Positions 56,392 through 64,000 of a stretch of 64,000 bases of DNA are shown here, one piece after another. Source of the DNA: Oxalobacter aliiformigenes (GTDB lineage Bacteria; Pseudomonadota; Gammaproteobacteria; Burkholderiales; Burkholderiaceae_D). The notes below the pieces were generated by a model, which worked only from the letters and a program-made list of their open reading frames with translations, did no database searches and was not told the origin of the DNA. Position 1 is the stretch's first letter, and each line of letters starts with the position of its first letter. Both the position numbers and the translations under genes were made by a program. The stretch spans positions 620,001 to 684,000 of the forward strand of contig NZ_CP098252.1 in assembly GCF_027116575.1 (NCBI RefSeq), in the 5' to 3' direction.

Positions 56392-57644
56392 TGGCAGAAA
56401 TCCGCAATTATACGGTTAACTTCGGCCCGCAGCACCCTTCGGCGCATGGTGTGCTTCGCCTGATTCTGGAGCTGGATGGGGAAACGATTGTACGGGCCGA
56501 TCCTCATATCGGCATGTTGCATCGCGCAACGGAAAAATTGGCTGAGCAGCGGACTTATCTGCAGGCGCTTCCCTATATGGACCGGCTCGATTATGTCTCG
56601 ATGATGTGCAGCGAACATGCCTATGTGATGGCGATCGAGAAAATGCTGGGACTTGAGGTTCCGGTTCGTGCACAGTATATCCGGGTGATGTTCGACGAGA
56701 TGACACGGATCATGAGCCATTTGCTCTGGATCGGTTCGCAGGCGCTGGACATGGGGGCCATGGCGGTGTTTTTGTATGCCTTCCGTGAGCGGGAAGATCT
56801 GATGGATTGCTACGAGGCGGCCAGCGGGGCACGGATGCACGCGGCCTATTACCGGCCGGGAGGGGTCAACCGCGATTTGCCGGATTCGATGCCGCAGTTT
56901 AAAAAGACCCGTTTCCAGAGCGACAAGCGGGTTGCGACACTGAATGCGAACCGGCAAGGGTCCCTGCTGGACTTTATCGAGGATTTTACGGAGCGCTTCC
57001 CGAAATGTGTCGATGAATATGAAACGCTGCTGACGGATAACCGTATCTGGAAGCAGCGGCTGGTCGGTGTCGGGGTCATTTCGCCGGAAGAAGCTCTGGC
57101 ATCCGGTTTCACCGGCCCGATGTTGCGTGGTTCCGGGGTGGAATGGGATTTGCGGAAAAAACAGCCTTATGAAGTGTATGACAGGATCGATTTCGCCATT
57201 CCGGTCGGCAAGGAGGGTGATTGTTATGACCGCTATCTGGTGCGTGTTGCGGAATTGCGCCAGTCGAACCGGATCATCCGGCAGTGTGTGGACTGGCTGA
57301 GAAAGAATCCGGGGCCGGTCAGGTCCGACGATTACCGGGTATCGCCTCCGCCCCGCGAAAAAATGAAAGCCGGGATGGAAGAACTGATCCATCATTTCAA
57401 ACTGTTCACGGAAGGATTCCATCTGCCGGCAGGTGAAGTGTATTCGGCAGTGGAAGCCCCCAAGGGGGAATTCGGTATTTACATGATCTCCGATGGTGCC
57501 AACAAGCCTTTCAGAATGAAAATCAGGGCGCCTTCTTTCGTCCATTTGCAGGGACTGGAAAAATTGATCAGGGGTCATCTGATACCGGATGCCGTTGCGG
57601 TGATCGGCAGTATCGATATTGTGTTTGGCGAGGTGGATCGCTAG
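56391..57644 (+). CDS. nuoD: NADH-quinone oxidoreductase subunit D
   Basis: 49-kDa subunit lining the quinone pocket, derived from NiFe-hydrogenase large subunits. The 417-aa product has the family start [18 protein letters not shown] and [20 protein letters not shown]. It also has the C-terminal [13 protein letters not shown] and [10 protein letters not shown], where the hydrogenase Ni-ligands are replaced, as usual. It overlaps nuoC by one base. The large antisense frame on the other strand (56319-57767) is a shadow. Confidence 0.98.
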   Translation: MAEIRNYTVNFGPQHPSAHGVLRLILELDGETIVRADPHIGMLHRATEKLAEQRTYLQALPYMDRLDYVSMMCSEHAYVMAIEKMLGLEVPVRAQYIRVMFDEMTRIMSHLLWIGSQALDMGAMAVFLYAFREREDLMDCYEAASGARMHAAYYRPGGVNRDLPDSMPQFKKTRFQSDKRVATLNANRQGSLLDFIEDFTERFPKCVDEYETLLTDNRIWKQRLVGVGVISPEEALASGFTGPMLRGSGVEWDLRKKQPYEVYDRIDFAIPVGKEGDCYDRYLVRVAELRQSNRIIRQCVDWLRKNPGPVRSDDYRVSPPPREKMKAGMEELIHHFKLFTEGFHLPAGEVYSAVEAPKGEFGIYMISDGANKPFRMKIRAPSFVHLQGLEKLIRGHLIPDAVAVIGSIDIVFGEVDR

Positions 57645-57664
57645 TGTGCGGAAATGGGTGAGAT

Positions 57665-58141
57665 ATGTTGCTGAGTGAAGAATCCTACCGGAAGATCGAG
57701 AAAGAACTGGCAAAGTTTCCTGCCACCAAGAAACGGTCGGCGGCGATTGCCGCCCTGACAATCGCACAGGATGAAAAAGGCTGGCTGTCCCCGGAAGTGA
57801 TGCAGGAAATCGCCGATTATCTGGGGGTTCCCGCGGTAGCCATCGAGGAAGTCGCCACTTTTTACAGTATGTTCAACACCCGGCCGGTCGGGAAGTACAA
57901 GATCGCCGTATGCTGCAATTTGCCCTGTGAAATGACGGGAAGCGATCAGACGGCACAGTATCTGAAAGAAAAACTCAATATCGGATTCGGTGAGACGACA
58001 CCTGATGGCCTGTTCACGCTGGTGGAAAGCGAGTGCATGGGGGCTTGTGGCGATGGTCCGGTTATTCTGGTGAATAACAAGAACATGTATATGCGCATGT
58101 CGAAAGACAAGATCGACAAGTTGCTGGAGGAACTGAAATAA
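57665..58141 (+). CDS. nuoE: NADH-quinone oxidoreductase subunit E
   Basis: 24-kDa subunit with a thioredoxin-like fold and the 2Fe-2S cluster N1a. The 158-aa product shows ligands in CCNLPC (pattern C-X4-C counted from the second Cys pair) and [11 protein letters not shown]. The helical N-terminus ([19 protein letters not shown]) and [16 protein letters not shown] are typical. It is followed directly by nuoF, with a one-base overlap of stop and start (TAATG). Confidence 0.96.
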   Translation: MLLSEESYRKIEKELAKFPATKKRSAAIAALTIAQDEKGWLSPEVMQEIADYLGVPAVAIEEVATFYSMFNTRPVGKYKIAVCCNLPCEMTGSDQTAQYLKEKLNIGFGETTPDGLFTLVESECMGACGDGPVILVNNKNMYMRMSKDKIDKLLEELK

Positions 58142-59442
58142 TGACCTGCCTGCATGGCCGTCATACCGAACCGGTATTGTTCAGGGAACTGACGGGCGAT
58201 AACTGGACTCTGGCGGATTATGTGACTCGCGGAGGATACGGACAGATCAGACGTATCCTCGACGGTCGTATGCCGGCAGAACGGATCGTCGCCGAAGTCA
58301 GGGCCGCCGGGTTGCGGGGACGAGGCGGCGCAGGATTCCCGACGGCGGTCAAATGGGGTTTCATGCCGAAAGCCCATGCAGGGCAGACTTATCTGATTTG
58401 CAATGCGGATGAGAGCGAGCCGGGAACGTTCAAGGATCGCGATATCCTCCGGTACAATCCGCATGCCGTGATCGAGGGGATGCTGATCGCCGCCTATGCC
58501 ATGGGAATTACAGCTGGTTATGTCTATGTTCATGGTGAAATCTGGTCGGTGTATGAGCGTTTCGAGGAGGCGATCGGACAGGCTCGCGAAGCGGGATTCA
58601 TCGGAAAAAACCTGATGGGTTCGGGTTTTGATTTCGAGTTGCATGCCGTTCATGGATATGGCGCCTATATCTGCGGTGAAGAAACCGCTTTGCTGGAATC
58701 GATGGAAGGAAAACGGGGGCAGCCGAGATTCAAACCGCCGTTTCCGGCAGCAAATGGCCTGTATGGACAACCGACGACGATCAATAACGTGGAAACGCTG
58801 GCTTATGTGCCGTTCATTATGGCGATGGGCGGAAACCACTGGGCAGCTCTCGGCCGGGAGGGATGTCCCGGAACGAAGATATTTTCCCTTTCCGGCGATG
58901 TGGTTTTTCCGGGCAATTATGAGGTACCGCTGGGCATTTCCTTTGCCGAGTTGCTGGCACTGGCCGGGGGGGTCAAAGGCGGCCGAAAGGTCAAGGCGGT
59001 GATCCCGGGGGGATCGTCTTCACCGGTTTTGCGGGGTGAGACGATGTTGCGACTGAATATGGATTATGATTCGATAGCGAAAGCCGGGTCGATGCTGGGG
59101 ACAGGCGGAGTCATCGTTCTGGACGAGACCCGTTGCATGGTGAAGTCGCTTCTGAATCTGTCGCGTTTTTACCGGAATGAATCCTGCGGGCAGTGTACGC
59201 CGTGCCGTGAAGGTACCGGCTGGCTGGTCAAACTGATCGAACGGATTGAGCGGGGCGACGGCAAACCGGACGATCTGGATTTGCTTGATTCGGTGGCCTC
59301 CAATATACAGGGAAGGACGATTTGCGCCCTGGGCGATGCGGCGGCGATGCCTGTCAGATCGTTTCTGAAGTGTTTCCGCCAGGAATTCGAGTATCACGTT
59401 GAACATAAACAGTGTCCTGTCGCATCCGGAGGGCAGGCTTAG
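58141..59442 (+). CDS. nuoF: NADH-quinone oxidoreductase subunit F
   Basis: NADH-oxidising subunit with FMN and cluster N3. The 433-aa product has the nucleotide motif [17 protein letters not shown], the FMN loop [15 protein letters not shown], the [15 protein letters not shown] block and the 4Fe-4S motif [12 protein letters not shown] with a fourth Cys in [13 protein letters not shown]. It overlaps nuoE by one base. The nuoG start follows 5 bases after its stop. Confidence 0.98.
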   Translation: MTCLHGRHTEPVLFRELTGDNWTLADYVTRGGYGQIRRILDGRMPAERIVAEVRAAGLRGRGGAGFPTAVKWGFMPKAHAGQTYLICNADESEPGTFKDRDILRYNPHAVIEGMLIAAYAMGITAGYVYVHGEIWSVYERFEEAIGQAREAGFIGKNLMGSGFDFELHAVHGYGAYICGEETALLESMEGKRGQPRFKPPFPAANGLYGQPTTINNVETLAYVPFIMAMGGNHWAALGREGCPGTKIFSLSGDVVFPGNYEVPLGISFAELLALAGGVKGGRKVKAVIPGGSSSPVLRGETMLRLNMDYDSIAKAGSMLGTGGVIVLDETRCMVKSLLNLSRFYRNESCGQCTPCREGTGWLVKLIERIERGDGKPDDLDLLDSVASNIQGRTICALGDAAAMPVRSFLKCFRQEFEYHVEHKQCPVASGGQA

Positions 59443-59447
59443 GCGAT

Positions 59448-61775
59448 ATGGTTGAAATAGAGATCGATGGCGAAAAAATAAAGGCGGAACCGGGCAGTCC
59501 GTTACTGCAGGCGGCACTTGATGCAGGCAAGCCGGTACCGCATTTCTGCTATCACAAGAAACTGTCGGTTACGGCCAGTTGCCGGATGTGTCTGGTCGAA
59601 GTCGGGAAGATGTCCAAGCTGGTCCCTGCCTGTGCCACGCCGGTTACGGAAGGTATGGTCGTCCGTACTGATACGGAAGAGGTCATCAAAGCCAGACGGG
59701 CGGTGATGGAGTTTCTGTTGATCAATCATCCTCTGGATTGTCCTGTCTGTGATCAGGGCGGGGAATGTCTGTTGCAGGATTATTCCGTTGAATACGGCGC
59801 CAATGCTTCACGGTATCAGGAAGAAAAACGGATTGTTTTTGTGAAAAATGTCGGGCCGCTGATTTCGATGCAGGAGATGAGTCGCTGTATCCAGTGCACA
59901 CGTTGTATCCGTTTCGGGACGGAAATCGGCGGATTGACGGAATTCGGTATGGTAAACCGTGGCGACCGTTCCGAGATCACGACTTTTCCGACGACATGGG
60001 TCAATTCCGAACTGTCCGGCAATATGATCGATGTCTGTCCTGTCGGGGCGCTGACATCGAAACCTTTCCGGTACAAGGCGCGGGGATGGGAACTGGCCAG
60101 CCACTTTTCCGTCAGTCCTCATGACGGCCTGGGATCGAACTTGAATGTCCAGACCCTGCGTGGCAAGGTCATGCGGGTGTTGCCGTTTGCCAACGAGGCG
60201 GTCAACGAGTGCTGGCTTTCCGACCGTGACCGTTTTTCCTATGAGGCGTTGGGCAGTTCCGACCGGCTGACGGTACCGATGGTCAAGCAGGACAACCGCT
60301 GGATCGAAACGGACTGGGAAACGGCGCTGAATTATGTCGCACACGGATTGAAAAGTATCCGGCGCGATCATGGTCCGATGTCGCTGGCGGCGCTGGTATC
60401 GCCCCAGGCGACTCTGGAAGAATGTTTCCTGTTGCAGAAACTGATGCGGCAGATGGGATCGGAAAAAATCGAATTCCGGCTCAGGCAGTCCGATTTTTCT
60501 CTGGATGGGAGGATTGTTCCCTGGCTGGGGATGCGTGTTGAAGAAATCGGCGATCTGGATCGTGTGCTGGTGATCGGGTCGTTTTTGCGGCAGGATGTTC
60601 CGCTGCTTGCGGCACGTTTCCGGAAAGCGGCATTTGCCGGTGCGAAAATCGATATGCTCCATGCCGTCGATGATGACTGGCTGATGCCGGTCGAAAACCG
60701 GCTGGTGGCTTCACCGGATGAATGGTTGTCGATACTTGGCGAAATCATTTGTGTGATCGCCACCCGAAAAGGTTTGCCCGTTCCTGACGGATTCGGCGGG
60801 ATCGCGGTCTCGGGCCGGGCGGAACCGTTTGCCGTTTCCCTGATGGAGGAAGGCCGGAAAGCGCTGTTTCTGGGTTCCCTTGCCTTGCGACATGAAAAAG
60901 CGTCGCTTCTGCATAAAGCGGCTGAATGGATTGCGGATGCGACGGGAGCGGCACTCGGTTGTTTGACGGAAGGGGCCAACGCGACCGGAGCGTATCTGGC
61001 CGGCGCCATTCCTGCTGTGGAATCGGGGATTTCTCTTGGAGATATCGCTTCGGAATCGACGAAGGCTTTTCTGTTGTTGCATACCGAACCGGAACTGGAT
61101 GCCGCTTGTCAACCGGAAATGCTTTCGGCCCTGAAACAGGCGGAAATGGTGGTCGCGATGTCGCCTTTCAAACAAAGTCCGCATTATGCTGATGTGTTGT
61201 TGCCGGTTTCCCCGTTTACCGAGACATCGGGGACTTTTGTCAGTTTCGAGGGACGGGTGCAGTCTTTCGGGGGATGCGTCGTTCCTTTCGGGCAGACCCG
61301 GCCGGCCTGGAAAGTGTTGCGGGTGCTTGGAAACTTCCTGGATTTGCCGGGATTCGGGTATGAAACGACAGAAGAAATCCGGGACGAATGTCTGTGTGGA
61401 CAGAATATATCAGGGATGCTGAATAATATGAGCGGCAAGCCGCCTGTTTATGCCTCGTCGTTACCGGAGGAAGAATATATCCGGGTTGCGGATGTTCCGC
61501 CTTATTTTTCGGACATGATCGTCCGTCGTGCCGGTGCGCTGCAACAGACCCGGGCGGCGCAAAGCCCGGTTGTGCATTTGCCGAAAGGCCTGTTCAATGA
61601 ACTGGGGCTGGCCGAAGGTGACGCTGTCCGTGTCATGCAACCGGAAGGTGAAGCCGTTCTGCCCGCCTGCTGTGATGCCACGCTGGCGGATAACGTGATC
61701 AGGCTGGCTGCCGGTCATGCGGCAACCGCCATGCTGGGGCCGATCGGCGGATCGATCAGGGTGGAACGCATATGA
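59448..61775 (+). CDS. nuoG: NADH-quinone oxidoreductase subunit G
   Basis: Largest peripheral subunit, holding several Fe-S clusters. The 775-aa product has an N-terminal 2Fe-2S ferredoxin-like domain ([26 protein letters not shown]), the His-Cys3 cluster region ([14 protein letters not shown]), a 4Fe-4S motif ([10 protein letters not shown], later CPVGALTS) and a molybdopterin-oxidoreductase-like C-terminal part without cofactor. The frame extends to 59412, inside nuoF, but ATG 59448 gives the family start [10 protein letters not shown]. Its stop overlaps nuoH by 4 nt. Confidence 0.97.
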   Translation: MVEIEIDGEKIKAEPGSPLLQAALDAGKPVPHFCYHKKLSVTASCRMCLVEVGKMSKLVPACATPVTEGMVVRTDTEEVIKARRAVMEFLLINHPLDCPVCDQGGECLLQDYSVEYGANASRYQEEKRIVFVKNVGPLISMQEMSRCIQCTRCIRFGTEIGGLTEFGMVNRGDRSEITTFPTTWVNSELSGNMIDVCPVGALTSKPFRYKARGWELASHFSVSPHDGLGSNLNVQTLRGKVMRVLPFANEAVNECWLSDRDRFSYEALGSSDRLTVPMVKQDNRWIETDWETALNYVAHGLKSIRRDHGPMSLAALVSPQATLEECFLLQKLMRQMGSEKIEFRLRQSDFSLDGRIVPWLGMRVEEIGDLDRVLVIGSFLRQDVPLLAARFRKAAFAGAKIDMLHAVDDDWLMPVENRLVASPDEWLSILGEIICVIATRKGLPVPDGFGGIAVSGRAEPFAVSLMEEGRKALFLGSLALRHEKASLLHKAAEWIADATGAALGCLTEGANATGAYLAGAIPAVESGISLGDIASESTKAFLLLHTEPELDAACQPEMLSALKQAEMVVAMSPFKQSPHYADVLLPVSPFTETSGTFVSFEGRVQSFGGCVVPFGQTRPAWKVLRVLGNFLDLPGFGYETTEEIRDECLCGQNISGMLNNMSGKPPVYASSLPEEEYIRVADVPPYFSDMIVRRAGALQQTRAAQSPVVHLPKGLFNELGLAEGDAVRVMQPEGEAVLPACCDATLADNVIRLAAGHAATAMLGPIGGSIRVERI

Positions 61776-62848
61776 TGGCCCAGATACTGAATCTCATCCA
61801 TCATTACGGCCAGCTGTTTTTCGGTCCGATGTGGCCGGTTGTCTGGATACTGGTCAGGATTGCAGTCATTGTATTGCCTCTTCTGGGAATGGCTGCATTT
61901 CTGACGCTTTGGGAACGCAAGGTCATCGGCTGGATGCATGCACGGCTGGGGCCGAACCGTGTGGGGCCGCTCGGACTGCTTCAGCCGATTGCAGACGTTT
62001 TCAAGATACTTTTAAAAGAAATTATTGTTCCCGAAAAAGCCGACCGTTTCCTTTTCTGGCTGGCGCCCGTGCTGACGATCGGACCGGCATTGGCGGCATG
62101 GGCCGTGATACCCTTCGGGGCGGAAATGGTGCTTGCCGATGTGAATGCCGGACTGCTGTTTCTGATGGCGATCACGTCGATCGGTGTTTACGGCATCATT
62201 ATCGCGGGATGGGCGTCCAATTCCAAATACGCCTTCCTGGGGGCTGTGCGTGCCTCGGCACAGATGATTTCTTTCGGTATCCCGCTGGGATTCGTACTGG
62301 TGACCGTATTGCTGGTTTCCGGCAGCCTGAATCTTTCCGATATCGTGATCGGGCAGAGCAAAGGTTTTTTCGCTTCATACGGTTTCACATTTCTGTCTTG
62401 GAACTGGATTCCGCTTTTCCCGCTCTTCATCATTTATGTCGTTTGTGCGATTGCGGAAACGGGACGCCATCCGTTCGATACGGTGGAAGGCGAATCGGAA
62501 ATCGTGGCCGGTCATATGGTGGAATATTCCGGGATGGCATTCGCCATGTTCTATCTGGCGGAATATATCAATATCATTCTTTTTTCCGCGCTGGCGTCCG
62601 TCATGTTTCTGGGGGGATGGCTGGCTCCGGTGGACTGGGCTTTTCTGGCGTGGGTGCCGGGGTGGATATGGCTGGGAGCCAAAACGTTTTTCATTGTTTT
62701 CCTGTTTATCTGGGTGCGCGGAACGTTTCCCCGATACCGTTACGACCATACCATGCGTCTCGGCTGGAAGGTGTTCATTCCGGTTACGCTGGTGTATCTT
62801 GTTTTCATCGCCTGCTGGATGCAGACCCCGTTGAATATATGGCAGTGA
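61772..62848 (+). CDS. nuoH: NADH-quinone oxidoreductase subunit H
   Basis: Membrane subunit that, with NuoB and NuoD, forms the quinone channel. The 358-aa product has about eight membrane helices. It has the signature [35 protein letters not shown], and the acidic loop [19 protein letters not shown], which carries essential Glu residues. The start ATGATG at 61772 overlaps the nuoG stop (ATGA); either ATG may be used. A second long frame on the same strand (61717-62859) is a shadow. Confidence 0.97.
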   Translation: MMAQILNLIHHYGQLFFGPMWPVVWILVRIAVIVLPLLGMAAFLTLWERKVIGWMHARLGPNRVGPLGLLQPIADVFKILLKEIIVPEKADRFLFWLAPVLTIGPALAAWAVIPFGAEMVLADVNAGLLFLMAITSIGVYGIIIAGWASNSKYAFLGAVRASAQMISFGIPLGFVLVTVLLVSGSLNLSDIVIGQSKGFFASYGFTFLSWNWIPLFPLFIIYVVCAIAETGRHPFDTVEGESEIVAGHMVEYSGMAFAMFYLAEYINIILFSALASVMFLGGWLAPVDWAFLAWVPGWIWLGAKTFFIVFLFIWVRGTFPRYRYDHTMRLGWKVFIPVTLVYLVFIACWMQTPLNIWQ

Positions 62849-62855
62849 GGGGGCA

Positions 62856-63344
62856 ATGAAAGCGATCAGACATTTTATCAGGACGTTTGCACTGACCGAG
62901 CTGTTGCAGGGGCTGGCGCTGACCTTGCGCGTCATGTTCAGGAAAAAGCCGACCGTTCGCTATCCGGAAGAGAAAACGCCGTTGTCACCCCGTTTCCGGG
63001 GAATGCATGCTCTGATGCGTGATGAGAACGGAGAGGAGAAATGCATTGGCTGCAAGTTGTGCGAGTCGGTCTGTCCGGCCAAGGCGATCATGATTGAAAC
63101 CGGCGAACGCGAGGATGGATCGCGGCGCACGACTCGCTACGAAATCGACCAGAGCAAGTGTATTTTCTGCGGGTTGTGCGAAGAGGCCTGTCCGGTCGAT
63201 GCCATTGTCGAAATACCGATGTTCGAATATATTGCCGACGAGAAGGGCGATCTGCTGTTTGGCAAGGAAGTGCTTCTTTCTGTCGGTGAAACCTATGCCA
63301 AGGAAATAAGGGAGGCGAAAGAGGCGGATGCGCCTTATCGCTGA
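62856..63344 (+). CDS. nuoI: NADH-quinone oxidoreductase subunit I
   Basis: TYKY-type subunit bridging the peripheral arm to NuoB. The 162-aa product holds two 4Fe-4S clusters (N6a, N6b) in the repeats [16 protein letters not shown] and [16 protein letters not shown]. An N-terminal amphipathic part ([18 protein letters not shown]) lies against the membrane. The ATG at 62856 is 7 bases after the nuoH stop and follows GAGGGG (62847-62852). Confidence 0.98.
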   Translation: MKAIRHFIRTFALTELLQGLALTLRVMFRKKPTVRYPEEKTPLSPRFRGMHALMRDENGEEKCIGCKLCESVCPAKAIMIETGEREDGSRRTTRYEIDQSKCIFCGLCEEACPVDAIVEIPMFEYIADEKGDLLFGKEVLLSVGETYAKEIREAKEADAPYR

Positions 63345-63368
63345 TGATTGTCCAGTCAATTGAAAGTT

Positions 63369-64000
63369 ATGGAATTCGAAACCGTCCTGTTTTATGCATT
63401 CGCCGCCATTTTGACGCTGGCGGCCTTGCGCGTGGTGACGTCGGGCAATTCGGTCCATGCCGTCTTGTATCTGGTTCTTTCCTTTTTCACGGGAGCGGCG
63501 CTCTGGATTTTGCTCAAGGCGGAATTTCTGGCGCTGATTCTGATGCTGGTCTATGTCGGTGCCGTGATGGTGCTTTTCCTGTTTGTCGTGATGATGATGG
63601 ATATCGACATGGTGGAACTGAGGCGGGTGGCGAGGAAAAATATGGCTGTTGCCCTGCTGGTCGGTGTTCTGATCGTACTGGAAATGTCGGTTGTTCTTTT
63701 CAGGGGATTTTATTCGCTTGATCTGCACGCACCGGAGGATGCGTCCCGTATCGGGCTGACAGCCGAAATCGGGAAAACGCTGTTTACGGATTATCTTTTC
63801 AATGTCGAAATCGCGGCCATGATACTGCTGGTTGCGCTGGTCGCTGCCGTGACGCTCACTATCCGGCATCGCAAGGATGCCAAATACACGTCTGCGGATG
63901 TCGCTGTACGTGTCCGGCCCGAAGAAAGGATCCGGATCGTTGACCTGAAACCGGAGGGTATCGAAACAGCCGCGACGACAGAACATGGAACGGGGGAAAA
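63369..64000 (+). CDS. nuoJ: NADH-quinone oxidoreductase subunit J, 3' end beyond window
   Basis: ATG 63369 opens a frame without stop to the window end (about 210 codons seen). The product, MEFETVLFYAFAAILTLAAL onward, has five predicted membrane helices: four in about residues 1-120 and one near 150-170. The conserved SGNSVHAVLYLVLSF and ALILMLVYVGAVMVLFLFVV (pi-bulge region of TM3) are present. A charged tail follows. The gene lies 24 bases after nuoI. The window stops before nuoK, so the remaining nuo genes (K-N) are expected downstream. Confidence 0.93.
   Translation, partial: MEFETVLFYAFAAILTLAALRVVTSGNSVHAVLYLVLSFFTGAALWILLKAEFLALILMLVYVGAVMVLFLFVVMMMDIDMVELRRVARKNMAVALLVGVLIVLEMSVVLFRGFYSLDLHAPEDASRIGLTAEIGKTLFTDYLFNVEIAAMILLVALVAAVTLTIRHRKDAKYTSADVAVRVRPEERIRIVDLKPEGIETAATTEHGTGE

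Noticed and set aside
56319-57767. 482-codon minus-strand frame over nuoD
   Set aside because: Shadow of nuoD: compositionally biased product and no ribosome-binding site.
61717-62859. 380-codon plus-strand frame over nuoH
   Set aside because: It overlaps nuoH in another phase and its product is Arg/Gly-rich and not membrane-like.

Overview
This 64 kb window (roughly 50% GC by eye) reads as a chromosome segment of a betaproteobacterium. The gene orders kdsD-kdsC-lptC-lptA-lptB-rpoN-hpf, dapA-bamC-MBL hydrolase and tpiA-secG-tRNA-Leu-nuoA...J, together with the protein sequences, fit the Burkholderiales. Family Oxalobacteraceae, possibly Oxalobacter, is my best guess; this is inference from protein character and no marker gene was compared.

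Layout. 1-898: C-terminal part of electron-transfer flavoprotein:ubiquinone oxidoreductase. 1.0-12.6 kb: a complete, co-oriented glycogen locus, glgB-glgX-pgm-glgC-glgA-glgP. 12.7-19.3 kb: small and accessory genes (an Arg-rich 57-aa protein, a methyltransferase, a zinc-ribbon membrane protein, a DUF2059 secreted protein, a secreted choloylglycine-hydrolase-like enzyme, tRNA-Pro(GGG), a Sel1-repeat protein) separated by long stretches without genes. 19.4-24.7 kb (minus strand): KDO and LPS-transport genes followed by rpoN and hpf. 25.0-32.5 kb: a KefB/C-type antiporter, uvrA and ssb sharing an intergenic region with a LexA box, and an MFS transporter. 32.9-41.3 kb: a ZIP metal transporter, ppx, a SulP transporter, ppk, hsp20 and a RAYT/Y1-transposase-like gene. 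41.5-53.6 kb: gltB-gltD, dapA-bamC-MBL hydrolase, an Ala/Lys/Asp-repeat lipoprotein, slyD, tpiA, secG and tRNA-Leu(GAG). 53.9-54.5 kb: a decayed tyrosine-recombinase gene inserted between the tRNA and the nuo operon. 54.9-64.0 kb: nuoA to nuoJ, with nuoJ running off the end.

The genes mostly serve central metabolism: glucose-1-phosphate to glycogen and back, ammonium assimilation into glutamate, lysine and cell-wall precursor synthesis, polyphosphate turnover, outer-membrane assembly, and respiratory complex I fed by NADH, with ETF-QO as a second quinone-reducing entry.

No CRISPR array, rRNA or intact mobile element was seen. The most unusual items are: (1) an intact RAYT-like protein in which both the HUH motif and the expected catalytic tyrosine are altered, with an RGRP (AT-hook-like) tail, directly upstream of gltB; (2) the integrase relic at tRNA-Leu(GAG); (3) a sulP gene lying between convergent ppx and ppk; (4) a lipoprotein made almost entirely of KDA/Ala repeats; (5) several strong dyads, including a 22-bp one ahead of glgC. 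I do not see strong evidence for a wholly new multi-gene system. Starts were re-chosen by ribosome-binding site and family N-terminus where the longest reading frame was clearly over-extended.
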